Source of the DNA: Phellopilus nigrolimitatus
Lineage: Eukaryota; Basidiomycota; Agaricomycetes; Hymenochaetales; Hymenochaetaceae
Direction: 5' to 3'
Assembly: GCA_021029095.1 (NCBI GenBank)
Contig: JAJOHG010000113.1
Location: 23,006 to 87,005, forward strand
DNA length: 64,000 nt
Shown here: piece after piece, positions 22,450 through 33,791 of the stretch
Numbering within the stretch: position 1 is the stretch's first letter
Layout of the letters: each line of letters opens with the position of its first letter
Notes under the pieces: model-generated
Told to the model about the DNA's origin: nothing
Database searches by the model: none
What the model saw: the letters and a program-made list of their open reading frames with translations, nothing else
Program-made: the position numbers and the translations under genes

Positions 22450-24000
22450 AGTAATACGAGAGAGTGAGAGAGCAAATAAGGGAACGCCAGTAGGCGCGGT
22501 CACGCAGAGCACGTATGAGACAAATATTATAGTATGAAGGGCGGAAAGTCACAAGAGATTGATTCAACGCGCTTGCACCCGTGTAGTAGCTGGTGAAGTC
22601 GAAATGTCGAGTGCGGGCGAGTAGTCCCCGCTTGTCTAGAGGTTGACACAGGCCATCACTCATGGGCCATCACATCACTCTCTCGTCACAGACGCCTTAG
22701 GAGGTCAAACGTCGATTGAGTTGGTTTGATAGTGTCGTATAATCCTAGACTTGAATGAAATTTTGATCAAGTTCGCACACCGCTATATTTCTGTGGCTTC
22801 ATTTAGAAAGGACAAAAGATCATGATGATGTTTAGATTCTTCTTTATCTTCTTGCCGGTGACTTAATATTGGGAAACATGTCAACTGTTCGATGTGAGTG
22901 ATCGGCCTTGGCACAGACAGTGCGGAGGCAGGCGCGCAGAATAGAATTGACACCTCCAGACCCCCAGCCTCCCTGTTACGCGAATTCGAGGGAAAGTTCC
23001 GGTCTCAGAGAAGCGAGATAAGTGCAAGAGATCATTAAAACAAGGTAAAATAGCCTCGCTACCAAACAGGGATCCTTTATGGAAGATAGGTACTGAACAT
23101 CAAAGTTCCATTCAAAGACGGGCGTCCACAGAACCGTATTTCTCTCAAACTCAAAGCGGACGGCAAGGAGTATAAGTCAACCCAAGTCGTTAGGAAGGAC
23201 GCAGTAAATTGGAAACTGAAGGACGTGTAATACTCATAAGGTCCCGCTTCGGCTGCCTGAGAGATCTACGGATCGTCGCCCAGGGGGAGTGTTGGAATTT
23301 GTGCGAACCCTCAAAAACTGTTTCGGGGTAACGGACAAATCGGGTAGATTAGTAAGCGACTAGCATATAGGCCGACTGTCTGTAACTTGCTATCTATCGC
23401 GTTTGCCCACGGCCCACCACCGCCAACGGGTCAAACGGAACCCACTGTGCGTGACTGCTGGCGACCTCGCCCCCCAGGAAAAGACACTGAAGAAGCCGAA
23501 GCCGTCGGCCGAAATCCAAAAGACACACTTTCACCCGGTGTAATCCAGATAATGACCACGCAATAATGGCTTTCATAGCGTGAAATTACTCCCTCTACTG
23601 AAAGGAATGTGTCGGCCTGCCAAAAGTAGACGCGGCTTGGTGCTGGTTCTTATACGTAAATTGTCGGGCTGCATCCCAGGAGTCATGCTCGAATAAGCTT
23701 GTAAAACTCGCATGTTGTTAATTTCTTTCTGCATAGGAACCTACAGTTTGATAGGCACTCGCGCAGCTTCTCCGAACGAAGCCGGGCACCACAGGTTCAG
23801 AATCGATATCATCCATGCTGCACGCTGGGAATCACCGCGTATCCAAGTAAAGTATTTAGGCGCCTATTTGAATTGGGGTGAGTATTCGGCGACCTGGGTG
23901 TCTCGGTGAGTAAGGAGAGAACCTTAACACGGAAAGGTTATCCTTTGGCTGAAACTCGCCGTCCGGAGTCTCTCAGTGCGAAACTGTTTCCACTGATTTC
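22450..24000. other. Mostly non-coding stretch
   Basis: Upstream of the MFS transporter and of the hydrolase at 24006. The only protein-like piece is the short fragment at 23099-23230. The rest has no coherent frame. Confidence 0.45.
23099..23230 (+). pseudogene. Possible C2-like domain fragment
   Basis: A short open stretch reads NIKVPFKDGRPQNRISLKLK then ADGKEYKSTQVVRKDAVNWK and a stop. The order strand, then DGKE..ST.VV.K......W, resembles the C2-like N-terminal domain of Agaricomycete NACHT proteins. A stop lies just upstream and there is no continuation, so it is a remnant at best. Confidence 0.3.
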
Positions 24001-24005
24001 GCTCG

Positions 24006-25613
24006 ATGGACTGCGTTACAGATGAGTTGGGTATAGTGCCGCGCTGGGAGCCCTCTGCGCGAGAGCACTCTCAAGACTGGGTTGTCAGCACGCACTACTT
24101 TGCATCCTATGCAAGATGGCGGACTTCGTCCCGCACAAAATCTCGTACCGAACCAGCCTCAGACGAAAGCCTCGCCCCGACCAAGCTCGTAGCTGTTGTG
24201 AACCGCTATATTCCGCGCAGTAAATCGCTCAGGAGTCCAGAGGAAGGAGGATTAACTTTAGTTCTCGCCCACTGGTTGGGTGGTCACAAAGAGGTCAGAA
24301 TCAAAGTGATATAATTTTGTATATGACGACCGTAATGTCTACGCAGTGTTGGGAGCCAACGATCCGGCACCTGCTCCATCTTGACAAGGAAACGGTGTCC
24401 TCCCGGCTGATATCTGAGATATGGTCTTTTGAGCCGCTCCATCATGGTGACGCGGCGTTGTTGAACAAGGATGGTCTGGTGGGACGTGAGCTTCATCAAC
24501 TGATAGAATTTGATTTTTTGTTTTGTTTTCGTTACTGACAAACCTCGCAGCCGACCCGATGCACTATCCTACTGATCTTGTAGAGTTTATTCGGAGAAGA
24601 ATGCCAGAGAAATGGAACCCTTCGCAAACATTATCTCCACTTCTTCCACAACATGAAATTCTTTTTCGGCCAAATGTAATCGGCATCGGACACTCGATTG
24701 GAGGCACATCCTTGTGCGTATATTATAATTCATAGCTATTTCGTATTGAGAGTGACTTTCTCTGCTAGTATTCACGCGGCTTTGCAAATGCCCAACGCGT
24801 TGTCTTCACTGATTCTTATAGAACCTTTTCTCGTCAGTCCAGAAAAAAACTTGCACAAAGCATATGAAGTCGTCAGTGCAGGTACTGCACGACAGCCAGA
24901 TGTCTTTAAGTCCAGGTAAGCAAATAAATGCTTACTCAGGCTATCTGTGATTGCTCAAACTGCGAGCCACAAGGGACGCTCTTCTAAAATACTTGAAGAA
25001 AAATCCAGTTTCTGCTGACTGGGACCCTCAAGTTGTCGACACGTTCATTAAATTTGGAGTTTATGAGGATGGAATTGGGCAAATCAGTCTCAAGACGAAG
25101 AAAGCGGCAGAGGCGGTGAGGTTCTAATATGTTTTCCTGGCCTCTCGCGTTCTTAAACATGTAATACTGCAGCATCTCGTGGCAAATCGCTACATGTACG
25201 AATCAATCTGGTTCTGTTTACCCTCTCTACAACTACAGGTTCACTTTATCTATGCTAACTACTCATGGATCATGTAAGTAATAATCAGCCAGGTTCATTT
25301 GGTTTATACTTCAATGTGTATGCAGGTCAGAGCACTCAAGGGCTCAGACCAGGCTTCAGCCGCCGAATGCGTCATCCTGCGATTTGGACGCTGGACATGG
25401 GGTACGCGGCAATTCGTTCGCTTTCCTCGCTATTAAGATAATATTGAATCTCCGCAGGTCGTTCAAGAGAAACCTCGGCTCCTTGGTAAGTCCTATTTGA
25501 GTGGTCTGTCAGGCCGTACAAAAGAAACTTAATGTCCCATAGCGGAGCACATTATGGGCTACTTAACGCAACAGTCCGCTTCAGGCACGCAATCCGGCCG
25601 TGCTAAGCTGTAG
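24006..25613 (+). CDS. Alpha/beta hydrolase
   Basis: Multi-exon gene. Exon 1 (from 24006) ends TLVLAHWLGGHKE. The next, after an intron ending CTACGCAG near 24346, gives CWEPTIRHLLHLD. Later exons give MHYPTDLVEFIRRRMPEKW, VIGIGHSIGGTSL (nucleophile Ser in G-H-S-I-G), HAALQMPNALSSLILIEPFL, a cap region with NPVSADWDPQVVDTF, and DLDAGHGVVQEKPRLL, whose His is the expected catalytic base. The tail is AEHIMGYLTQQ and the stop is 25611-25613. Length about 330 residues, normal for the AB hydrolase-1 family. The oxyanion strand has HWLG where relatives usually have HAxG. The start is chosen as the longest frame and is less sure. Probably a cytosolic esterase or lactonase-like enzyme of unknown substrate. 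Confidence 0.8.
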
Positions 25614-25754
25614 GAGATGCAGTCGAATGATTATTCTGTCAAGCCTTGAGTTAGCAGTTTTATTCGCTAAAAAATTAAATAACTCACAATGTATTCAATA
25701 TGCTCTGACGTCGAGTCTTCTCTCCGCCAATTCGTGCCGTGCGGCTAAGCTAAG

Positions 25755-25976
25755 CTCCAACATGCCTCCGCGTTCTTCACTGCCCACGGGCAGCAGCTAC
25801 ACGCGCTCGAATTCGACTATGCCGGCGAGCAGGATATCTTCATCAATCCCGATGGCCACGCTTTACCCCTCTTCCTCCGTATGCTCGAAACATTACATCC
25901 AAAACTCAAACACCAGCTTCATAGGCGGGCGGTGACAGAACCTTGTGTGCATTATATTCACATACACACTCTCTAG
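25755..25976 (+). pseudogene. Fragment of an F-box/LRR-like Agaricomycete protein
   Basis: An open stretch reads LQHASAFFTAHGQQLHALEF, DYAGEQDIFINPDGHALPLF and LRMLETLHPKLKHQLHRR. The pattern FF..HG..L..LEFDY is common in Agaricomycete F-box proteins. It has GC-rich third positions but no start and only a short run to a stop at 25974. It shares the exact 22 bases TCATCAATCCCGATGGCCAC plus GC with 29333-29354. Likely an orphaned exon. Confidence 0.4.
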
Positions 25977-25979
25977 CTG

Positions 25980-26790
25980 CTCGTGCACCGCGTGGTGCAT
26001 TTTCAGCCTCGCGGGAATCTTTTGTTGGGACACCGTCGTTTTGTGCACGAGTGGGGGTAAAAACGAGAGTGCGGAGGAGAGGATTTGGAGCGAAGCAGGC
26101 GGGCCCAAGACGTTCCATATTTCTTATCAAGGGACTAGAAGGCCCCGTGAAGGAAAATACCTAGATTAAAGCGCAAAGTTCAAACCTTGCTTACGTCGCC
26201 TTCCCAGAATTACAACTGCTTCGATATCCGCCTTCCATGCTCGAACACTGCATATTGAAGCGAGTTCTGGATAGCATTCTTTGTCTCGCAAGAACTTCGT
26301 CGAAATCATGAAATTCTTTTCAGTTCACACGAATCAGTAAGCCGATCTAAAATCATCAGGAGGATTTTCAAGGCTGTCGATATCGAGTCAAGACCGGTGC
26401 TGACCTTTCCCAGCTCCACCAGAATTCCCGCTTTGAAGTGATACCATTCACCACATGCTTGACGGCACTGTCACTTATTAGCTTGTACAGAAGAGATCGG
26501 CTTGACAGAGCTTCAGGGCGCTAACTTAAAGATTTTGGTGAGTAATGCTGTGATGCACATGGACACACTGCTGTTCATCAAGAAGCTTCCGAGGCGTCTC
26601 GGTACTTTCTTCTTCCATGTCTCTTTGTAAGCATAAAAATTCATTGCTGTTCGATCACCAGTGTATTCGCCTGCCTGATCTAGGCCGAAGAGGAAGCAAG
26701 CGAACGTGACTTCCGACGACAAGCTCTTGTATATAAAAGTGGCTCATCTTCCAGCTGGCGAGTGAAACGACTACCCCTTTCTAGATAAGC
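25980..26790. other. Stretch without a supported gene
   Basis: Several short open frames, including a 69-codon one on the minus strand (26722-26513; DRTAMNFYAYKETWKKKVPR), but none has a family signature or a consistent exon chain. Confidence 0.4.
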
Positions 26791-26794
26791 AGCT

Positions 26795-28543
26795 ATGGCG
26801 ACCGACCCCTGCTCAGGATTGCTTTGCGAAGCACTGGAACTCGCAGTGAAGACTACAGGAATATTCCAAGTGACAAAAATGCTTAATCGTGAGTCGTTTC
26901 GAGAGACTGAAGTGTGCGGTGCTCTCATTTCTGCGAGCTTTCAGTGGCCTCCATGGCTCTGTACATTTACCACTTTCGTAAGTTGGTATTTAGTTTTAGA
27001 AAGAAAAAACCAAAGAACTCACTTGTTCGTCTCGTGTTTTGCTAGTGTCCAATCTTGATCATGAGATAATGTACATGTGGGCAAGTAGCGAAGTCACAAA
27101 TTCAGATGGAGCAAATACAAATGCGCAAAGATTTCCCGCGTCATTTAGACTGCAAAATTCGGTGCTGGTAAAATTATTTACTTCACGGTCAGTACACACC
27201 CACCTGATTTGTCCTTAAATCACAACTGACTCTCCTACTCTAACCTCTTCAGTTGCGCTATTATTCTCTTTTCGGCATAGTGTAAGTAGCTCATGCCAAT
27301 GCGTTACAGAACGTTTTGCTTGACAAGAATCATACAGATATTTTATCATAGGTAAATAGACCATGTCAAAAATAACTAACGAGAAATTATATTCATCGCG
27401 AAATCAAATTTGTTTTCAGTTGATTTCATGCCTGAGGCCAGCCTCGAAGTGAGTCTAGTTTACTTTCGGTCTCGGATCTGCTCCTAACATTGTTTAATTG
27501 AACAGAAGTACGTCTTCTTCTCTTGGTTTAGTAGACGAGAACACGGCTCTTAAATGTAGTTATTACAGCTGTTTGTATATCTGACGAGGGCCTTAGTTAT
27601 TCGGTACTGACAGGAAGATCGCAGGCATCCGATGGATTAAGTTTCAATACGCAACTGCAATAATAATCAGCTTTCTCTCAGACTGTACGTCCCGCGGATT
27701 CTTCTGTGGTTGATCTCAAAATGTGCACTAAACCACAATCATCAGCAACACTTATACTGCGGATCTATGCCATGTACAGCAACAGCAGGAAAGTTCTGAT
27801 CTTGTTGATCACAACACTTTTATCGACAACCACCAGTCCTATTGTCATCATTGCGATCATGTCGCAAAAGCAGCTCAGTGAGTCTTCATTTGAATGGAAC
27901 GCTTAAGGTTCTTACTATGATTTTTCGTTTTTAGTCTTCCCGGCATCCTTTGGATCTGGTGTTGACATGCATATGTGTGTCGCAATCGACATTCCCGGAA
28001 TATTCAGATTTGCTTGGGTGGCAAAGCTTTTCCACGAAGCTTTGCTTTGCTCATTTGCATTGTACAAAGGGATACAAAATTTCAGGAGGGACAGAAGTCC
28101 GACAGACCGCCTTATGGCGCAGCTCGTGAAAGACTCTGTGTTGTACTTCTTCGTGTAGGTTTCTTTCTTCATCCCTTTCGATGTTGGGACTTATATGGTT
28201 TGATAGAGTATTTGCCGTCTATCTCTTGAATGAGATTGTGTGGGTCATCTTAGGTGTACGATTCTAATTCTCCCTGTTCATTTGAACTTGAACTTGAGTT
28301 TATACTGACGATTTTTATTTATAGGAAGATTACACGGAGGCTCCGATCGGATTTACAATGGCAACAGTGAATATCATGTGTCAAGGGCTGCTGGTGAACA
28401 TCAGACAGCAATCCTTAAAGCGAGCCTTTTGTATTACATCCGCGGGCGAATGCATAACTACTCCATCTGTCAATACTGCTCAGCAGCTGTCAGAAATAGC
28501 ATGGGCACCGGCGGCGGGGGAGGAAGAAGAAGAAGTGCTATGA
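26795..28543 (+). CDS. DUF6533 seven-helix membrane protein
   Basis: Exon 1 starts MATDPCSGLLCEALELAVKT. The intron at about 26889-26942 joins LNLASMALYIYHFLSNLDHE to IMYMWA, matching the DUF6533 signature (Y-x-x-L-x-x-L-D-x-E-x-x-x-x-W). Following exons give FMPEASLE, WIKFQYATAIIISFLSDC, then LILRIYAMYSNSRKVLILLI, the LRxxAxY block usual in these proteins, GVDMHMCVAIDIPGIFRF, WVAKLFHEALLCSFALYKG, VFAVYLLNEIVWVILG and GFTMATVNIMCQGLLVNIRQ, the C-terminal signature. The tail is acidic (EEEEEVL). Length about 330 residues. The family is large and uncharacterised in Agaricomycetes, with a predicted plasma-membrane location. The exons at 27060-27640 are poorly resolved, so mild decay cannot be excluded. 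Confidence 0.75.
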
Positions 28544-28599
28544 CCATCTGGGCCAGCTGTTTTTTTGAAGGTCTAGAATTTGATCTCAGACGCGAATCA

Positions 28600-29450
28600 A
28601 GGACTGACAGCTGACTTTTATGTCTGCAGATTTGGAACCACAGACGCGGTTTCATAGCTATATAGTAGCGATGGAGGGAAAGTTGATCAGTCTCTTTTCT
28701 TTATATAATCCAGAGCATTTCCTCCTGTCTTCTGGAAATGTAAAATGTGTCGAAAATTGGGTTTTAGTATATCTTGTACGATCTTTTCATTTGCTTTTGG
28801 CCAATGCGTGAACCATGCCACGGGACGCCGTGACTCGCCCGACATGCGCGGGACCTCTGGATCCGTTCTTGTGTTCTCCCGTCGCACTCGGCTCGCGCTC
28901 TTGTCCCTTTTCTCCAAGTTTGCATTCTGATCTACGCCAAGGCTGCGTCGTGAGGTCCTGTGCTGAAGAGATATCTCCGAGCCGACATGCGGGAGGCTCG
29001 CGCTGTGCTGTTTCCCGAGCGCCGCCTGCTTCGTGCTCCTGAGCTTCTGACCCTGGCTAGTGTTCTGGTTTTGGCTCTTTGATACACCGCGCACCCACTG
29101 AAAGCGCAGCTCCACGGCCTGGGTTCCGTTACCATTTTTGCTCCAGTTCCCTTTTCACCGTCACTTCCGGAGTTCTTAAAGGATGACGATCCGCTTATAC
29201 CAATGCCCCCGCCGACCATCCCAACGCCACGCATGACACCGCCGAGTAGCCCACCACCACCTTTGGACGATCCATACGTAGCACGTTGGACGGCCCGCAG
29301 GCGGGCTGAGTGGTGCAATCAGCGTCAGTTAGTCATCAATCCCGATGGCCACGCGCAGTGCGGTGATTCTCCTTGCGTGCTTCTTTCGAACACAAGAGAT
29401 CTTGGCGGCACTTGGGCACTTGAGAATGGCGGATCCTTGAGCCAACAAAA
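28600..29450. other. Gene-poor stretch with a Pro-rich open fragment
   Basis: On the + strand 29130-29463 reads FAPVPFSPSLPEFLKDDDPL, then a Pro-rich run and LDDPYVARWTARRRAEWCNQ with QLVINPDGHA. Codon use looks coding, but no start, partner exon or family is found. It runs into R1 copy c. It shares 22 exact bases with the fragment at 25755-25976, so both may come from the same old gene family. Confidence 0.35.
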
Positions 29451-30400
29451 GAAGACACCGTAAGAAAAGAAAAGGGACTCACCGACAACAACCTGTTCAC
29501 TATCCGAGTCCTCTACCATGTATTTTCTCAGTGGTTCCGTACTGCATTCCAAGGCTTCGTGACACATCCGTATAGGCTGTCGTCGCTGTCGTCGTAGACG
29601 AGCCTGATGGTGAAGTTCAGCTAGTTTTCACCTTCTGCAACGGGCAGAGGCATTTAGGCGGCTTGAGTCTGAAAAATGGGATCCATGCTGGCCCAATGCT
29701 GACCCAATCATCCAACAAACCAAGTTGATGCAGCGATGCGTCGTAGCCAATGGAAGTCGTCGGGCGCGATACCGTCACAGCGCGATAGATACAAGGCATC
29801 CGTAGAAAAGATCACAAAAGATCATCTGCGCCTGTAGGTCATTGACCAGGAAAGCTACATGAAGAACGCCAAAGCTAATGGATCCAACTAGAAAAAGAGA
29901 AGTGGTACATAAGTGCAGCTCCAGCCGACGCGTACGAAGTCTTCGTGCCGACACGTGTCGCGTTGCGCCCGAATCCAACTTCATCGCTCTCGTCAGAGCA
30001 TAGACTCAGCTTCATCTGCTTTTGCTCCTTCAAGACGTTCTCGGCACAATTTTATTGGATCAGTCATCGTCGACGAACGCGTAATCAACAACCATCAGCT
30101 ACATCCGAGTCTCCTTCCGTCTTTGCGGCCGACGCTAAAGCTGGTCCGCTCAGTTGACAAGTGCGTTATTGGCAGTACTCATTATGAAAGCTCGACGGAG
30201 GAACGACGGACGTACTTTTGAGATGTACTTTTGGTTGGCTGACTCGCAGCACTTTGCAACTGGTGCTGGCGGCGGTTCATCGACGCTCTAAACCGCTTCA
30301 AATTGTTTTCAAGCTCTCGTACACAACTGTACGAGATGCATGCAGGTCCAGGAAAGCATGCATCGCTGCAATCTGCAATCCATATATTGATGATAGAAAA
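29450..30400 (-). repeat. R1 dispersed repeat, copy c
   Basis: The longest continuous copy. It shows, in order, the AAAAGAAAAGGGACTCACC block with a donor on the minus strand, the GTCGCTGTCGTCGTAGACGA block, the CAGCGATGCGTCGTAG block, the CGACACGTGTCGCG block, the CATCCGAGTCTCCTTCCGTC block, and the tail with TTGGCTGACTCGCAGCAC. The minus strand gives STEPLRKYMVEDSDSEQVV just before the donor, similar to copies a and b. Confidence 0.65.
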
Positions 30401-30689
30401 TGATGCTTCATTTGGGCCTGGGATTTCTTTCTTTTCCAATGATTTCGGGACGAGTCGTCAAGCTAGCTGAGGTACGGAAGACAGGTGCATATCCAAGATG
30501 ACCTAACCGAATTTGCGGCGTACACCCTCGGAAGGCAACGCCGAAACACCTATACAAGAGTCACGATCAAAAATGTCTTTCCTTCCTGCTTGTTGTCTTT
30601 TTTCGCGTAATGCATAACCAGGATACCTGACGAACATTCAGCATTCGGCTTATGCTGCTCGTCGGCAAGCTGTCCGCAACCATGAACAC

Positions 30690-31298
30690 TGTAAAGCGCC
30701 TTCGTCGACCAAACACGTGTCGACGGATCCTATAGAGATCCGATTCAACGAAGGCTCAGTTAATCGATTCCTTTGAAGCCCTCTTCAATCTCCTCGTAGG
30801 CTCAACTTCACCCTCCATAAAAGGCCTTTATCACTCGTCCATCGCCAGGATCCCCACCATCCTTCGAGTCGTCCCAGTCCCTTCCGTGTCGTCCATTTCC
30901 TCCAACTTGCGCCCGCGTATTCTTATATTTGGCGTAGGTAAGTTCTCAACTAGAAACGACGTTTATCTTCGGCGTCATCTCTTTGTTGGTCGAAAAGGAG
31001 GATACCGCCTGAGTCGCGAGCTGGAGGGAGAGTTACCTGGGTATCCAAAGGTTTCCTGGGCGAGCGACTCTGACAGCGGGTGCCCTGCGCTATTCTGAAA
31101 GCAATTACCTTTGTGGAATGGCACGAAACGTTATGCTGCTTCTCTCGGGCAGCGAGGCCACCTCGCCGCATGCGAGCAGCGGACGAGGGCATCCGATACA
31201 GTCATCGAGTGCTCGGCGTCTGGTCCGAGTGTTGTGTCGTTCAAATGATACTGCGAGTACTCATGGAGTCGCCAATCTGTCTGCAGCCATGCTCATGA
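30690..31298 (+). pseudogene. Cassette partner gene, copy B (broken)
   Basis: Counterpart of the minus-strand gene at 12551-13246. It keeps TKAQLIDSFEALFNLLVGST and RPRILIFGVG with a GTAAGT donor near 30939. The second exon (from about 31000) starts GYRLSRELEGELPGY, but a TGA at 31096-31098 stands where copy A has CGA. A one-base difference then shifts the frame before RRMRAADEGIRYSHRV. The 5' end, where copy A has a hydrophobic start, is also disrupted. It converges with the SAP-like gene at 31513-32355. Confidence 0.5.
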
Positions 31299-31512
31299 CG
31301 TCGGCTGAGATCCACTCAACGCGATCTGATTTTAACAAGCGCTGCTCGAATCATTATCGCACAAGACATGACACGACAAAAGATATTACAAGACACTGCT
31401 TTTATCATGGACCACCTATCTCTTGACTACTGCTAGAACAGTTTCGGAACGAGCGATGATGACCGAGACGGAGATATAACAGTAACCTCACGGCTTATAG
31501 CGGGCATTGTCA

Positions 31513-32355
31513 CTATTCAGTGTCGCTATCGTCGTCAGGTTTTTGGTTGTACTCTGCCTTGGACCACGCGTCCGCTGCGCCCTTCTCCCAGTCAGAAACG
31601 GGCCTGACAGTCCACGGCCATCCACTTGGATCTTGTGTAAAAAACATTGTGCTCCATTTCGGTAGTGGGCGCTGCTGCCGTATTCCAGGACACTGCGGCG
31701 GAAATGGCGGCGAAAGGTTTGGGGATGATGGCGGCGGCGTTTCCGGCAAGGATGACAGCAGTGTCGGAAGTGGCTGCGCCGGCTGGGATGACGGGAATGG
31801 CGGGGGCACATCGGTGTTGATGACAACGGAGTCGACTAAGATCCTCTTGCTTTGATGTTCAGCTGGCACAACTTCTCGCAGAGAATTAATATGTCAGGAA
31901 TGCAGGTGTATTGTGGACGCTGATGAAGAGACTCACTTTCCGGATCCATTTCCTCCGCCTTCCGCTTCCGCAAGGTAGTCTCTTGAGGTGCTCCAGCATT
32001 CTCCTTGGTACTCGAGCCAGAGCTGGATGCAGAGCAGGAGGCGGCTCCTTCGTTATCGACATTGTGGCCAACCAGGTTGCGCTCGGGTCTGCAGCAGACA
32101 CATCCAAATGTCGTCAGTGTGAGGTAAATATGAAGCGGTGAAACAGGGACGCACCCGATCTCCGCATGCCATTTGAGCAACCGCTCTCGGATTTCCTCTC
32201 GCGGCCCCGTGGCTTTCAAGCCATGTTTCTGCATACTAATCAATATCGAGTGACGACAGCGACGGCAATGCGAGACTCACTCTTGCGAGCGTCCGCAGCT
32301 CGTGGTATTCCAGCTTCTTTATCTGGGTCTCAGATGGGAGCGCCGACGAATCCAT
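31513..32355 (-). CDS. SAP-like nuclear protein, family member 3 (cassette B)
   Basis: Starts MDSSALPSETQIKKLEYHEL with RTLAR at the end of exon 1. Exon 2 gives KHGLKATGPREEIRERLLKW, a very good SAP-type turn. After an intron the third exon reads NLVGHNVDNEGAASCSASSS and LRKRKAEEMDPESE, then a GTGAGT donor. The last exon begins VPAEHQSKRILVDSVVINTD and is Pro/Ser-rich, ending MFFTQDPSGWPWTVRPVSDW and an acidic tail (PDDDSDTE). All exons are open, so this copy looks intact. About 220 residues. The layout (SAP, basic signal, disordered tail) suggests a nuclear DNA-binding protein. It pairs with a broken convergent partner. Confidence 0.75.
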
Positions 32356-32518
32356 GTGGTGTGATAGGATGTGGAAGTGGAAGCGGAAGTGGATTGAAGT
32401 TGTGGTAGTGGGTAGTGGTTGAAGGAGAAAGGGAATGAACCCCCGTATTTAAAGCCTTCGAAGAGAGCCACACATCACATGTTGGTTTGTTGGGTTGTAT
32501 TCGTGTTGCTCTGGTTTT

Positions 32519-32546
32519 CATTATGTTCATTGTGTTCATTGTGCAA
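32519..32546 (-). promoter_or_regulatory. Shared upstream motif of the SAP-like family (member 3)
   Basis: In gene sense, TTGCACAATGAACACAATGA then ACATAATGA, about 170-190 bases before the ATG at 32355. Identical to the block before the gene at 11527, and flanked by the same GGCCGGTC..ATACGATAGCCGGAC sequence. Confidence 0.55.
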
Positions 32547-32739
32547 GTCCGGCTATCGTATCCGACCGGCCGGTCCAGGAGTGGGACGCGTTATTTGTAT
32601 CTATTTGGGTTGTGAGCATGTATTTCCGACGAATGCACGCAGCCTGAGTGTATATCAAATTCAGATGAGCAGGTCTCATTGTGAGCCTTTGATCTAATTT
32701 CACCTTGATACAATATTCTTAGATCCTACTGTACCGAGG

Positions 32740-33791
32740 AAGGATTCTACTGGTCTGAGCACTCCAAAAAGAATAGGACTGCTAACGAAAGCATCGGCGT
32801 TTCAACAAATGTCCCGATTCTAAATGTGCTTGAAAAAAAAACGGGGCTTCGGTATCTGCTGGAGGAAGAGTAAGCGACAGGGCGAGTTCAGACTTTTTGA
32901 AAGGCAGAAAATTTTGCCTTCGATGTGTGGCGTGACCTAGACATAGGCGTTCAGTATTAACATCGCGCTTGAATGCTTTGGAGGCCTATGGTGCTTATCT
33001 AGACCCTCCGAGTCCAAGACGGTACAATTGAGTGCACCAACACCCGTAAATAAAAGGAAAAAGAAAAGAAAGACAATAGTAGTCCTGGAATATAGACTAG
33101 TATATATAGTAGTTGCAAAGTGGGATCACCGAATTGAGACTTCTTGATTATCGTATAAATTTGTTATCTTTAACAATTTCAGCGGCAGGTACTCTTTAAT
33201 TCGGCTCAGCTAGCTTGAGAAAGTCCGAGAAATGGAAACTCGCGCTTATCCAGCAGAGGAACTCGATACAGCGATACGTCGTAACCTGTCAAAATTAGCG
33301 GGTACAAATCGGCGCAGTACGAGCATCCATTCGTCGCAAACAATTCGCACTTGCAAGTTCTCAGCCGGCAGAGCTACAGGCGGAGTGCCAGAGTCTGCGA
33401 CGCTGGATTTGTGTCTGATGAATGGAGCCAGAAGAATCGCTGGTGGGTGCAGTTCAAAATCGTTCGCTACTGTATGACTCACGACGCGCAGAAGAAATTC
33501 AGAATTCAGACTGAACAAAGTGTCTCGAGACTCTCGGCAATGGAATTCATACCGGTCCAATGCTGATCCTATAGAGCAAGCTGATACGGCGATGCGTGAT
33601 AGTCGTTGAAATTTTGCAGGCGCGACATCGACACAGTACCAGCGCCCGACATGCAAGACATACGTCTTTGACCGAGGAAGCCACGCGAAGAGCGCCAAAT
33701 TGATGGATGCAGCCAGCCGACGCGTACGATGCTGCTTCGTGTCGGCACGTGCCGCGGCGCCGAGTCGCTCCTCGCTCTTATGTTCACGGGC
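32740..33791 (-). repeat. R1 dispersed repeat, copy d, left part
   Basis: Includes a decayed copy of the 7311-7640 segment (32740-33130) followed by R1 proper, with two related modules (near 33255 and 33567) that both contain an AGCGAT.CGT core. It is interrupted at 33791 by the element 33792-35414 and resumes at 35423. Confidence 0.65.
33784..33791 (+). repeat. Target-site duplication, left
   Basis: TCACGGGC directly before the element. The identical 8 bases follow it at 35415-35422. Confidence 0.85.

Larger units (their letters stand above)
30545..32890 (-). repeat. Inverted duplication, copy B (two-gene cassette)
   Basis: Reverse-orientation counterpart of 10920-13250. It is flanked by R1 copies c (left) and d (right). 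Coding, intron and promoter sequences all correspond, with the promoter region almost identical. Confidence 0.75.
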
